A DNA stretch of 64,000 nucleotides from Prorocentrum cordatum (GCA_963575745.1 CAUYUJ010003614.1:400001-464000), one strand, 5' to 3'; numbered from the stretch's first letter, positions 10,031-20,739 are shown. Notes: generated by a model from the letters alone, not told the origin. A program made the numbers and translations.

Positions 10031-10823
10031 ATTCATACACGCATGCATGCATGCATACATTCATACATGCATACATGCATACATGCACACGTGCATGCAT
10101 ACATGCACACGTACGTACACACATACATGCATGCATGCATGCAGACAGGCAGATATACATATATGCATACATACACACATACATACATACATGCATACAT
10201 ACATACATACATACATACATACATTCATACATTAACACATGCATGCATCTACACATACATACGTACATATACACATGCATACATGCATGCATACATCCAT
10301 ACACACAAACCTGTATGCACACATAGACATACATACACGGACATACACACGCATACATACATACGTACATGCATTCAGACATGCACACCTGCACACACAC
10401 ATACAAACAATATACAAACATACATACACATATACGTGCATCGTCCACACATACGTACCTACCGACCTACATACATACATATTGATATACATGCATACTC
10501 ACTTGCACGTCTACACACATACATGCATACATGCACACCTACGCACACGCATGAAACACGCACACATACATGCACATATACCTGCATACAAGCATGCATA
10601 CATGCAGACACACAGTCATGCATGCATACATACATACAATAGTACATGCATACACATACGTACATGCATGCATGCATACATACAACCACACACACATACA
10701 TACAGACAGTGTTACAAACAAACAGACATGCACCCGCACATGCATGCATACATACACACATACAAACACATCCGTCCATCCATCCATACATACATACATA
10801 CATGTACACGTACACATGCATAG

Positions 10824-10852
<29 letters not shown>
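10031..10852. repeat. (ACAT/GCAT)n tetranucleotide array with (TA)n end
   Basis: About 790 bp of ACATACAT and GCATGCAT words with frequent ACAC and CGTA variants, ending in a pure TA tract at 10825-10852. Frames through it read as His/Thr/Tyr/Met repeats and are not genes. Confidence 0.95.
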
Positions 10853-10855
<3 letters not shown>

Positions 10856-10955
10856 GTATGGCACATGCAGCAGCACAACACATCAAACAACCACCACAAC
10901 ACGAGCAACACTGCGTTTTGGTCGGGCCATGAGCATACACTCACAAAGAAGACCA

Positions 10956-11368
10956 GGAGGGGCGAGAGCCGCCGCCACGCGCGGCGGCTCTTGGCCCTCC
11001 TCAACAGAGCAACACAGCAAGCACAGCGGGAGAAGCGATCGCCGCCGCGCGTGGCGGCTCTGGCCCATCCTGCGCTGGAAGAGACACTGCCGTAGAGGCG
11101 AGAACCACGGTGCGCTCGGCGGTTCTGGCCCATCCTGCGCCGAGAGAGCAAAGAAGCACGGTGCAGGAGGGCGAGAGCCGCCGCGCGCGCGGCGGCCCTG
11201 GCCCACCCTGCGTGGAAGAGAGAGCCGCGGGGGAGAAGAGAGAGCCGCGGGGGAGGCGAGAGACGCCGCACGCACGGCGGATCTGGCCCATCCCGCGCTG
11301 ACGAGATCCACTGCAGGACATGCGAGAGCCGCGGCGCGCGCGCCGGCTCTGGTGCATCCTGCTGGGAA
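10956..11368. repeat. Minisatellite of hairpin units
   Basis: About six irregular units of 50-80 bp. Most hold a self-complementary GCCGCCGCGCGCGGCGG-type stem preceded by GAGA and followed by TCTGGCCCATCCTGCGCTG. Because the stems persist while the spacers vary, the array looks like serial copies of a hairpin. Confidence 0.8.
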
Positions 11369-11864
11369 TCACGCGCGCGGCGTACTGATATACAAGTTCC
11401 TTACTTGTTCGTTGACCGAAGCCACCTGCACACATCCTGACAGTCGGACTATAAACACCTGGACCGAAACACCTACACATGTTCGTACACGTATACTCAC
11501 ACGATTCAATTGCATCAATCGCTCTCCATCAAATCTTTTCGTGCGAGGACGGGTAGACAATAATCATTTAGCTGCGAATCAATCAAACTCGGGATCTCGG
11601 ACGGGAGGGGCGGGTCATCATAATGACATGGGCGGGTAGGGGCGAGAGGCGGGCGTTACGCGCCAAAGGACGCCGAAGAAACAAACTCAACAGATCACAA
11701 CAATTGTCCCAAACCTTGCCGTTTGTCACCATGCCGACCATCCCGTGTGCGGAAGAGGGTTGGTGGGAGGGGGTCGGCTGCACACCGACGCCGAAATAGC
11801 CGAGGGCAAGCCTGCGCCCAGGGTCGATGCATAAGCCTTCTTGCCAGGAGAGCGTCTAGTACAA
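11369..11864. other. No gene identified
   Basis: Mixed-composition DNA, less GC-rich than its surroundings, with GGGCGGGT and GGGGCGAGAGGCGGGC words near 11600-11660. Nothing recognised. Confidence 0.4.
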
Positions 11865-12030
11865 GGAAGCTACAGACACACACAGCTGGGTTCACGTGGC
11901 GAATATCCGGAGGCCGCGCGCTGGATGCGCATGCGGAAAAGCCCGGCTTACACGAGGCCGCACACGCGAGAGAGGTCTGAACAATTACGTATCTGGCTCT
12001 CGCCCAAGCCGGCCGCGCCATGCGTGTCCA
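11865..12030. repeat. Dispersed repeat R6, copy 1
   Basis: Matches 46228-46401 in the same orientation. Shared blocks are GGAAGCT, GCTGGGTTCAC, CGCGCTGGAT and GGCCGCGCCATG.GT.TCCA. Confidence 0.7.
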
Positions 12031-12102
12031 GCTTCCTGGTACTATCTGGAGAAGCGACATATGGAGATGCGACCTGGAGATCGGAGAAGAAATAATAGAA
12101 CC

Positions 12103-12300
12103 AAGAGGAGGAGGAGGAGGAGGAGGAGGAGGAGGAGGAGGAGGAGGAGGGGAGGAGGAGGAAGAGAAGGGCTAGGAGGAGGAGGAGGAGGAGGAGGAGG
12201 AGGAGGAGGAGGCCTCGGAGGAGGCGGAGGGCGAGGAGAAGGAGGCGGAGGGGGAGGAGCAGGACAACGAGGAAAAGGAGGCGGAAGAGGATTCGCGGGG
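12103..12300. repeat. (GGA)n tract
   Basis: Purine-rich triplet tract with scattered interruptions, grading into an imperfect GGAGGCGGAG stretch. Confidence 0.95.
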
Positions 12301-12538
12301 CAGGGCGAGGCAGAGAAGGGTAGGCAGTACTTCCTAGGCGGGGGGGGGCGTCTACCTGTGTCTACCTGCTGCGGGGCGGCGATCTCCTGCTGCAGCCGCA
12401 CCTGCAGCGCGACCAGCTCCCGGATGCGCGCCTGCCGCTGCTCTGGATCCAGCTGGGGTTCGGGCGGGCGGGCGGGTCGGAAGGGGGGAGGAGGAGGGAG
12501 GATGATGGGAGGAGGTACGAAACGACGAGGTAAGGAAT

Positions 12539-12843
12539 GTTGATGCTGATGCTGATGTTGATGCTGATGATGCTGATGATGCTGATTATTACGATGATGG
12601 TTATGACGACGATGATGATGATGATGGTGATGATGATGCTGACGACGATGGGACCAATGATGATGATAATGATGATGATGGTGATGATGATACGGATGAT
12701 GGTGATACTGATAACGGTGCTGATGATAATGATGACGCTGAATGATGATGATGGTGATGACGCTGATGATACAGGTGATGATGGCCATGCAGATCATGAT
12801 GATGCTGCTGATGATGACGATGCTGATGATGATAACGAAGATG
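12539..12843. repeat. (GAT)n / GATGCT tract
   Basis: About 300 bp of GATGAT and GATGCT words with GAC/GGT variants. Poly-Met and poly-Asp frames across it are artefacts. Confidence 0.95.
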
Positions 12844-13389
12844 GTTTGGGAAAAATGGGATATGATGAAGATGCAAATGGGATGGGGGGGCTCTGTCTCT
12901 TTCCCCTTCTGCTTCGTCGTCGGGGGTGAGGAAGAAGAGGAGAAAGAAGGACAAGGGAGGTCGCCACCGGCGGGCCGGATGCTACAGGCAGACGGTTGTG
13001 ATCAGGCATGTGCTGTGGCCGCGCGCAAATTGTCTGATGTGTATGATTCCTGTGCGTGCGCCGTGCTTCCAGTGGCGACGAGGGCCTTCCAGGAGACCAA
13101 AAACAAAACAAAACGAAATCGGGCGGGTGTTAATGGAGGGTTGACCCAAATGGGGGGTGCAGAAAAAGGGCCCTGAAGGGGTCTTTCCCCCCCCATGTGG
13201 GCCACCCCCCAGTTACCACCCGCCCGACGAGAAGAAGGGTGGCAGTACGAGAGGGTGGCGAAACCCTGGTGTCTGCGCATCGCTGGTCTGGCGTCGTGGA
13301 CATCGGGCTCCCGCGCCGCAGCAAATCTCTTCCATGACTTCCGTCACTCCACTCCGTCCACCCCCTCACGGCATACACGTCGTTCATTT
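12844..13389. other. No gene identified
   Basis: Contains a fragment (about 13070-13095) similar to the GTGGCGACGAGGGCC core of repeat R3, and several C-runs. Confidence 0.4.
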
Positions 13390-13405
13390 CTAATCGTGCT
13401 CATTT
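13390..13405. repeat. Target-site duplication, LINE-A 3' side
   Basis: CTAATCGTGCTCATTT, identical to 19778-19793. The minus-strand LINE ends against it in a short A-run (five T on the plus strand, 13406-13410). Confidence 0.85.
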
Positions 13406-13626
13406 TTTTTGCCGTGGCAATGCTTCGCGGCGCAACGGCTGCACGCGAGCTGTGACGGCAGGCAGCCACTAGGCCACCCCGAAAAAGGCGCGGACCTCGC
13501 AGTCTGACAGCCGCACTGCTGCTTCGGCTACTCGCACGCCCGCCTGCGTGGGGTGCCAACCACCAAGCAGCTTAGCCTTCGCGCTGGTGACCTGCTTCGA
13601 GGCCGTCTGACCTCGGCAGCGGCCAC

Positions 13627-15627
13627 CTAAGGATCGAAAGACTCGCCCTGAGCACCGCACCCCGCATCGGCCACAAAAGGTATACGGCCCCGCGCGGTAC
13701 AGCTGGTGCCCCTGCGCTGGGTCGAGGGTCCTGTTGGCCACACTTCCACTAGCTCAGCTGGCCCCGAGCTTGGCCCCTCTGGAAGAGGTGGAGGAGCGGC
13801 AGGAGGGGCAGGCACTACGGGCTCGGGCGGCTGGGAGCTGGGCGTCAAGGCGCCTCGGCCACGGCTGCGACTCCTATGCGCATGCGCGCCTACTCCACCG
13901 CCCCGACCAGAGCCCCCCTCGTAGAACACTCGCTGCCGCACTCCAGGGCACCGCTGGCGCATGTACTGCGCCGCTCGGGCCCCTTGCACCTTGGAGCGCG
14001 CACCGCAGTCCAGGCACCTGTGCCACTGGCCCTCCGCGACGAAGTCGTGCCTCCTGATCGCTGGGTCCCGCGGCCGTCCTCTCGCCACAGGGCCAGCAGG
14101 CGCGCTCGGCCCTGCAACGTCACCGCCACCGTCGGGGTCCTCGATGGGGTCGCCCTCCTCCATCTCGTCGTCGGCTGGCGCAGCAGCTGCTGCTGGCTGG
14201 GTCGCCACCCTCGCAGCCTCCTCAGCTGCGGCAGCCACCTCCTCAGGCGATGCGCCTGCTGCCGCTGCCGCTGCCGCTGCCGACGCCACAGCTGCCGCTG
14301 CCGTAGCCGTGGCATGCCCTGTCGAGGTCATGGCAGGCCTCGCCTCGTCAGCCTCGGGCTGCCGTCCTCGCAGCTGGGCCTCTCGCCGGCGCTGCGCCCG
14401 TGCCTCCTCTTTGGTGGGCATCGCGACGTCCCCGAAGTCGCCGACCTCCACTGCCATGTCTGCCACGAAGTTCAGCACCTGCTGCACTGTCTTCCAGCGG
14501 TCCTGCCAGACGTCGATCTGCCACTGCGGCGGCATGGCTAGCTGCGCTCCTTTGACCGCCAACTCGTCGGCGATCTTGTTGCCGTGCACGTGGAACGCGT
14601 TCTGCCCTCTGCCATGCGACCGCACATGCGCCACCGTGAGGCCATCCATGTTCGGGAAGGTCTCGTCCACGACGTTCCAGATGCGCATCCAGATGTCGCA
14701 GTTGCTCCTCTGCGGCGCCATGCACCACTGTCGGCCCCTCCTCATGCCTCTCACCGCCATCTCGTAATCGGTGACCAGCGTGGGGGGGCCGTCGCCCTGC
14801 GCAAGGCATGCCAGATGGCCTGGAGCTCGGCACGCCACCGACAGATCAGCTCGCACTCCTGGCAGGCTACCGTATGCTCCACCAAGCGCCGTGTACTGAC
14901 CTTCACCAGCAGGCTCCTCGAACCACATGTAGCCCCATCCGTAGCCCTTGAGCGCGTTGGCGCCTTTGCCCGAGCCGTCAGTGAAGCAGACCCCCGAGAT
15001 GAACGGCATGACGTCGTCCTCGCAGATGTCGTCGCCCTCTGCGTTGGCCGAGTGGTACTGCTCGATCTGGGTGTCGCCCTCAACGTCATAGGTGGGGTGC
15101 ACCACCAGGCCGCAGTTGAGCAGCAAGCTCTCGCCTGAGCCCGCCATGCGCTGCACAATGCCCGCATGCTTGTCGGCGAGCTTGGCCCTGCTCTCCTCGT
15201 GGGCCTCGCAGCGCCCGAAGCGGTGCCTCTGAGTGCCCAGCGCGCGCCTGCGCTGCTGGCACATGCCGTCGGCTGCCGTGCCGCGCTGCTGGAGCTCGGC
15301 CTGCGTGCAGTAGTCCTGCCCCACGTAGGCCTTGATGGCGCCTTGATGCGCAACCCACCTGCGCTTCTTGAGCAGCGCCCTCACCGGCTCCAAGAACGGC
15401 ATCGGGACCTCCTCGGCGATGCCCTTCTCTGTGGCCCACTTCGTGAGGACCTGCCGCTCGATGGCCCTCCCCAGCTTGTACCTGACCGTCTTAGGCGCCA
15501 CCGTGTGCAATGGCACCTGGACGCCCGCTGGTGTGAGCAGCGTCCACGGCGCAGGCCATGACCAGCCGAGGTCGCGCAGGGTCCTCAAGACTGCCTCTGC
15601 AGGTCCTCTGACTGCCGACCATGCCAC
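13627..15627 (-). pseudogene. LINE-A RNase H and C-terminal Cys motif
   Basis: A 666-codon open frame, the longest in the element. After an Arg-rich connector, an RNase H domain begins at about residue 216 with CFTDGSGKGANALKGYGWGY (first catalytic Asp in TDGSG). The third is in LVTDYEMAVRGM and the fourth in HVHGNKIADELAVKGA. The expected catalytic Glu is not in this frame. It appears as CRWRAELQAIWHAL in an adjacent frame near 14800-14850, so two compensating indels surround it, one at a run of seven C. A long Ala-rich linker follows (about residues 440-495). A His/Cys motif HRCLDCGARSKV...RQRCPG comes next, then a Pro-rich tail. RNase H would degrade the RNA strand after cDNA synthesis. 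Confidence 0.8.
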
Positions 15628-15663
15628 CGTGCCTGCCGTGGCCAGCCGCGCTGACGCCTTCCT

Positions 15664-16257
15664 TCATGCCGCGACCATAGCCTCCTCGTCCATGGCCCGG
15701 CTCCATACCACCTCAGCCCACTTCACCACTGGTCGAATGGTGAGGCTCACCGCTGGGTCGGCCTCCTCGAGCCACAGGCGCAAGGTGCGATAGTTGCCCA
15801 TGGCCTCGCCGCTCAGCGCCATCGACATGTTGATGCGAGCCCTCTCGATGAGCTTCGGCGGCGCTCCGATGCAGGCCACCCCGTAGCGCATGGGCGGCAA
15901 GAAGCCAAGCTTGGCTACCTTGGCCGTGCCTAAGCTGGCGCCCTGCTTCTTAAGGATGTTAAGCTTGGTACCCCTCTTGACCATGACCTCTACGCGCTCT
16001 TGCTGCTTGGGCCGCCGCTGCGCACCAACACCGCCCGTGAAGTCCACGCCCAGCTGCACGCCCTCTTCTTGGATCTCCAGGCCCCTGTCCTTCGCCCAGA
16101 GCTTGAACTTGGCCTTGGCCTGCTTGTCTGCCGTGTAGACATAGCTCTTGCCCTTCTTGGTGACGCCGTTCTTGTGCGCGGTGAGCGACAGAGGGAGGCC
16201 TTCTGCCTCAGCTGCCTGTATGTATGCCATCGCAGACTCCTTCGCCTCGTGCACCAC
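15664..16257 (-). pseudogene. LINE-A reverse-transcriptase thumb/connector
   Basis: A 197-codon open frame directly downstream of the FDD box, in the next frame. It contains YVYTADKQAKAKFKLWAKDR, GVQLGVDFTGG and a segment KLGFLPPMRYGVACIGAPP. This matches the position of the thumb and connector that follow the palm domain in LINE polyproteins of this type. The 'GVDFTGG' stretch corresponds to the 'LGVDF' element seen after the catalytic box in related elements (recollection, not searched). It has no separate start and is part of the broken polyprotein. Confidence 0.65.
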
Positions 16258-16264
16258 CGCCTCC

Positions 16265-17880
16265 CGCTCGCCCTAGAGGTGGATCGTGGTGTCGTCGAAG
16301 TAGAGCTTGACGTACCTCTTGGCCCCCCTGCAGGCACGGCCTGGCGATGACCATGTCCAGCAAGATGATGGTGAAACACTTGAGCGCCCGTGTACCACCA
16401 CGGCTGCCTGCAGCCGCTGCCGACCACGTACGCATCCGTGTAGAGGCCACCATACCATCCAGCGTGACGACCCTCTCCATAGTGAAGACCGAGATCATGA
16501 AGTGGAGCACCTGCTCTGGCATCCCCAGCTTGCGCCCGTGCTCCCACAGGCGCCTCATGGTGACGTGCTCGAACGCCTTGGATAGGTCCTTCACCGCAGC
16601 CGCGTTGATGTGGTCCTCTGGGCAGCTCTCGTCCCTGAGCATGAGGTCCCACATCGCGTCCTCAGCACCTTTACCTCTGCCAGCCCAGTCATAGGGCCGT
16701 GCGACTATCTCTTCCCATTTGCGACACTCATCTGACATCAACGTTTCAACAACTCTAACCAGGGAGCACAAGAGGGCCAGCGGGCGGCGCCCATCCTCGT
16801 GCGGCTTCGGCACCAGGAAGTAGGCCAGCAGCTCGACCTGGGTAGGCCAATGGACGTGGTGGAGTATGTACTCGGCGAGGACGTCCACCATCTCGGGTGC
16901 CACCAGTCAGGGCCTATGCCAGTGCTTGTCTTGAACAACCTGGCTGCCTCCCTGAACCGATCGGCCAAAACTCTGACGAGTGGTGCGGGGTAGACTCGTC
17001 CTTCCCAAACTCGGTCGTGCCCTCCTCGGCTGCCGGCCCCGTGCGAGGCCCAGAGCTGGTACCACTGGTGGGCATGCCCATCTACCAGCGTCTGCCCGTC
17101 GAACAACTCCACCTCGCCCTTCTTGTAGTTCGCGATGGGCGCGGGGGGTCGCTCGGCATGGCGCCAGCGAGCCATGCGGTGCTAGAAACCTGCTGCACCC
17201 TTGCTGCCATCCTTGAGGCGACCCCATCCACGCTTTGGCCCTCTCCTGAGCCACCGTGCTCACTATCTTGTTGGCCGGCTTAAGGAGCCACCGCCGTATC
17301 TCCATGACTGCGGTGAGCCGCTCCTCAGCGCCATCCTCGTGCAGCCGCCAGTGCTCGATGTCGAAGAGGAGGTGGTCCAGCCACTGTCCCGTGGCCCCGA
17401 GCTGCCGCAAGCGGTGTCGCCCTCGGTGCAACGCCTTACCGAGGCACTCGCGTAGCCATGCCACCCGAGCTGGGTCTGGGCGCTTCGCCCTGGCTGCTTG
17501 AGCCACCAGTATGTGGCTGCCGATCTGGTTGGCCGCCCAGCGCCAGGCCGTGGCTTCCACCGTCTGCCCGACGCCATCCCTCGCCTTGGGGCCCAGGAGC
17601 GGCGTGAACACCGTCTTCGGCGCATCGCCTCGGCCGCGGTACCGTGGGCGCTCCTCCTCTGGGATCTGGTAGATGCCCAGGAGCTCCTCCTCTGCCGTGC
17701 GCGAGACCTGGCGCCAGTAGTTGTCCAGCTCCTCCTGGTCGAGCCTGCCCGTGTGGTTGGTCGGCCACAACGGCCACTGCTGCGGCTGCGGCGCACGCCC
17801 GACTGGCAGCGCCATAGGGAAGGCACGCGGCTTGATGAAGCGCAGCATCCTGGCCTCCCTGGGCTGCTTCAGGCAGCATC
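16265..17880 (-). pseudogene. LINE-A reverse transcriptase
   Basis: The polymerase region is spread over at least three frames. A linker at about 17880-17210 includes GIYQIPEEERPRYRGRG. The N-terminal part near 17175-16900 has DGHAHQWYQLWASHG. The finger-palm part at 16903-16340 has PTQVELLAYFLVPKPHEDG, GRRPLALLCSLVRVVE and the first catalytic Asp in AAAVKDLSKAFEHVTMRRL. A Gly-Ser substrate loop follows, and the catalytic box KLYFDDTTIHL lies at about 16276-16308. FDD replaces the common YADD but keeps both aspartates. It would make cDNA by target-primed reverse transcription in the nucleus. Frameshifts near 17200, 16900 and 16450-16340 rule out translation as one chain if the sequence is correct. 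Confidence 0.75.
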
Positions 17881-18690
17881 CGCACTGGCCAGCGCGGGGA
17901 AGCCTCACAGCCCTCCACCCTCTCTGCCTGGCTGAGGGCAGGGCTGAGGCCCTTGGCGACCACAAAGTAGTCGATCTCGCGTCCTCCTCCGATGCTGTCG
18001 CACGTAACCTTGCCAGAGGTGTGGAGCACTCCTCCCACGTCTTGGAGCAAGCCCGACTCGTGCAAGGTGTGGGGTTCCAACTGCGCGTCCATGCCAAGAA
18101 TCCAAGGGGCAGCATGCATCTCTGTGAGCTCGCCGATGCGGTCCAGGACCTGCAGGTTGCGTTCTGACAGCCCTTCGCCTGCCCACATATATGCCGAGAC
18201 CAGCAGCGCGCCTCCTGTGCCCCACAGCGGGCATCGGGCCGCACATTTGCGCCCTCGCATGCCTGTGGATGAGCAGTCCCACTCCTGTTGGTCGTACGCG
18301 TAGGTGAGGCCGATGGACTTGGGCACCATGATGTAGGTCCCAGCACTGCGGCCCCCACGAGCTCCCGTCGCAGTGGGCGTCATCGCAATCGCCCATGCTC
18401 GCTTGCAGGTCGCTGCCAGCACCTCATCTTTCCAATTATCGCCCAGCCTGTGCTCCTGGCCCAGGATGCAGCTCGGCTTGGTGATGTACTCGTCAACGAA
18501 CGCGACGCCCTTGGCCCACGAGTTGCAGTTGGCGGTGTAGATCTCTATCCCCTTCGAGAGCTTGCCTCGCCCTCGTTTGCGCCTGCCCTGTTCTGCAGGC
18601 TGGCCCTCGGGTGGCGCCTCGCGTGGGCTCTCATGGCCCTCGCTCTCCTCGTCGGCCCACGGCTGGCCTGCGCTGTCAAGCGCGCCGCGG
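17881..18690 (-). pseudogene. LINE-A endonuclease (EEP family)
   Basis: Endonuclease/exonuclease/phosphatase domain. Visible are GIEIYTANCNSWAKG (metal-site Asn), PSCILGQEHRLG (metal-site Glu), GGALLVSAYMW, APWILGMDAQLEPHTL (the GD.N-like site, here MDAQ) and GGGREIDYFVVAKGL (the S/G.DY element). The final active-site His, expected in a PH..V motif, reads PRWPVRM, an Arg instead of His, so even an intact frame would probably be inactive. The enzyme nicks target DNA to prime reverse transcription. It continues the frame of the N-terminal region after one shift near 18690, and loses frame near 17900. Confidence 0.75.
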
Positions 18691-19753
18691 GCGCTTGGCT
18701 GCCCCAACGGGTGCGCACTCGCAGAGCTTACGCACGCGATCAGCCACAGAAAGGTTGTCGCCCATGTTCTGTGCGATGACGTCCTTGTCGATGCCGATGC
18801 CCTTGCACCAGTCCTCGAAGAACTGTTCCTGCGCTGCTGCATCGAAGTCCATCGGGTCCGTGGCCTCGGGCTCCGCTGGTGGGCCCCCCGGCACTGGGGC
18901 GCTGGCGAAGTGGTCCTTGTACTTCTCCCGCAGGGCCCGCTCGCTCCCATGGGCCTTCCTCTGGGCGTCCTTGAGCTCGTTGTACGCCTGCATGAACTCA
19001 GGGTCCTCCCTCGCCCTGTCGGTGATATCCGACGCCTTGGCCGACATCTGCTGCAGAAGCACCACGCGCTTCTTGGTGAGGGCGCGCAGCTCGTCGGCAC
19101 GCTCCTGCGCCGCCTGCTCTGCAGCCTTGAAGCTGGCCTGGGCGTCGGCCAGCACCTTGCGCGTCGCCTCAACATGCTCGGCTGCCCTGGCCACCGTGCG
19201 CTCCTTGTGCGTGATCTTGCTCTGCACCACGCGCAGCTGGTCATCCAATCCCTTGTCAGGCTTGGCCGCCTCAGCTGCCTGGGCCGCCTTGACTTTGGCG
19301 CCCAGCACGGCTGCCAGCACCTCCTGGTCCACCACGCCTTCCTTGTGGAGCTTCTCGCTGCCGGCGCCTGGACGGCTGCCCTTGGCCTCGGGGCTGTCGC
19401 CAGCGCTGGCCACTCCACTGGCTGCGCCCACCAGCCCTGGGCCCTCGGCTGCGTCCACCGTTGTGGCTGCCGTTGGCCCTGCTGCTTCGGCACCCTCTTG
19501 CGCTTGTTCTGCTGCCACTGGCACGTGACCACCGATGACGCCCTGGGGGCCGCCTTGCCACAGCCACGGCACCAGGTCCTCCACGGGCGGTTGTCGGTTG
19601 TGCCGCACGCACGCGCCCACGACGCGCCAGGTTTCCCATCGGCCCCCATGCGCTCAAAACTCCAGTGAGCATTTGCTTTGGCCTCAAAGCGCGAACCCCC
19701 TCGCGCTCAGAAGTCGCCGACCGATGCCGACTCGCGGTCGTCGGGCGGTTCAT
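18676..19753 (-). pseudogene. LINE-A N-terminal region, Cys motif and coiled coil
   Basis: An ATG at 19753 lies 3 nt after the SL relic. A neighbouring frame then shows a Cys motif ARACGTTDNRPWRTWCRGCGK (about 19615-19555). From about 19540 to 18676 an open frame is rich in Ala, Glu, Lys and Gln with heptad-like spacing: KITHKERTVARAAEHVEA, QASFKAAEQAAQERADEL. This is predicted to be a coiled coil and followed by an acidic segment DPMDFDAAAQEQFFEDW. The arrangement fits an RNA-binding or oligomerising N-terminal part of a LINE protein. The role is inferred; no specific family is claimed. Confidence 0.6.
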
Positions 19754-19756
19754 AGC

Positions 19757-19778
19757 CTTGAGCCAAAATTGCTACGGC
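19757..19778 (-). other. Spliced-leader relic at LINE-A 5' end
   Basis: On the minus strand it reads GCCGTAGCAATTTTGGCTC followed by AAG, matching the 22-nt DinoSL consensus with one substitution (C to A at position 9). It begins exactly where the target duplication ends; the first base is shared with the duplication. Confidence 0.9.
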
Positions 19779-19816
19779 TAATCGTGCTCATTTCTAATCG
19801 CGCTCGTTTCTAATTG
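19778..19816. repeat. Target duplication and 16-bp target minisatellite
   Basis: CTAATCGTGCTCATTT (19778-19793) duplicates 13390-13405. The flanking DNA continues as diverged 16-bp units (TTTCTAATCGCGCTCG, TTTCTAATTG). The element therefore landed in a short TTTCTAATCG tandem repeat. Confidence 0.8.
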
Positions 19817-20261
19817 TCCCTGGCCCCCCAGTGGCCAGGAAGAGGCCCAGGATAAAACAATTAAAAATGAAAGGGTCCTGGCCCCCAAAAAATCAAGGAA
19901 CTCTCGAAGAATTAGACATGAACAATGTGTATCTTTCCCTCGCCGAGCTCTTCCCAAGAAAGGTATCGGCACCTTTTCCTCATCCGAGCTTCTCCCTGCT
20001 GCCTGCGCGCGCTCTCTGCCTGCATGCGCCAGCGGCAACGCGACAGACCTCCCAGGGCTGACTGCGCGCCGAATCGCGCCATCGGCGACCGCGCCTGCCG
20101 CCTGCTCTGTTCGTGAAGCCATGCCATCGGCGACGTCGGCGACGCATCGTCGTCGGCGCGGAGAGACTCGGGCCCCGCGTCCAGGAGCCCATTTTTTTTT
20201 AATATATATATATATATGATGCGCGATATTGCTCGCGACCAGCCCTGCACCCCCCCCCGCC
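19817..20261. other. No gene identified
   Basis: Includes a (T)n(TA)n stretch at about 20192-20217. Nothing else recognised. Confidence 0.4.
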
Positions 20262-20458
20262 TTGGCGGCGAGAGAGGGGGGAAGTGAGAAGGAGAAGGCC
20301 TTCTCATAAGGCTCCGCAGCCCCCACGCCTTCGGACACATGTCTCATGCCTTCCCCGAGGACACAGAAAACTTCTCAGAAGGCACAAAGGCTTCTGAGAA
20401 GTCCCGTCGCCTTGCGAGAAGGCTTTCTCCTTCTCACTTCCCCCTCGATCGACGCCGA
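20262..20458. mobile_element. Foldback element, family F2, copy 1
   Basis: A 197-bp palindrome-like unit. It starts TTGGCGGCGAG, then GGGGGGAAGTGAGAAGGAGA; the right arm mirrors this as TCTCCTTCTCACTTCCCCCT and ends GACGCCGA. Two further copies, at 45804-46001 and 62793-62996, have the same length. Flanking 5-mers (CCGCC and CCTTC) agree at only three positions. Confidence 0.65.
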
Positions 20459-20523
20459 CCTTCCCACCTGTTAGGCATTCCCAGCCGGCTCCGGCGCGAA
20501 TCAGCCCGGCTTCGACACCACTC

Positions 20524-20676
20524 ATGGTGGCAACTTGGAATGTTCGATGCTTCGCAGAAGAGATCCATGTACATATGGGCTAATATGGCATTGACATCTT
20601 GTCCGTGCAAGAGACTCGCCGAGCGAAGGCAAAGATTTTCAAAGTCCTCGGCTATCAAGTTATACTGTCTGCAGGC
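20524..20676 (+). pseudogene. LINE-B endonuclease, N-terminal part
   Basis: Begins MVATWNVRCFAEE with the TWNVR metal-binding motif. A TAA at about 20581 follows, then YGIDILSVQETRRAKAK with the QETR motif. It stops where the LTR element enters and continues at 26884. EEP-type endonuclease for target nicking. The in-frame stop inactivates it. Confidence 0.8.
20672..20676. repeat. LTR element target duplication, left
   Basis: CAGGC immediately before the 5' LTR, identical to 26879-26883. Confidence 0.9.
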
Positions 20677-20739
20677 TGTGGTTTCGGTCGATTCGATGCC
20701 ATGTCGATCGCCCTTCCGCCGAGCTTCCGCCGCGGTCCC

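Larger units (their letters stand above)
13406..19777 (-). mobile_element. LINE-A, full-length non-LTR retrotransposon with SL cap
   Basis: A 6.4-kb minus-strand element. In order it has a spliced-leader relic, a Cys motif and coiled-coil N-terminal region, an apurinic-type endonuclease, a reverse transcriptase with an FDD box, a connector, RNase H and a C-terminal Cys motif. It has a 16-bp target duplication at both ends and a residual poly(A). Full length, poly(A) and the duplication are what target-primed reverse transcription leaves. The 5' end coincides with the SL, so the template was a trans-spliced RNA. The coding frame is broken at six or more places, several in or near homopolymer runs. 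Confidence 0.9.

Noticed and set aside
10031-10820. Long His/Thr/Tyr and Cys/Met/Val open frames on both strands
   Set aside because: They are translations of the ACAT/GCAT tetranucleotide array; every phase is open and there is no unique sequence.
10031-10820. CRISPR-like regular repetition
   Set aside because: Units are 4-8 bp with no spacers, it is a simple-sequence array in a eukaryotic context.
13734-19668. Long plus-strand frames across LINE-A
   Set aside because: They are antisense shadows of the minus-strand LINE, which carries all recognised catalytic motifs.
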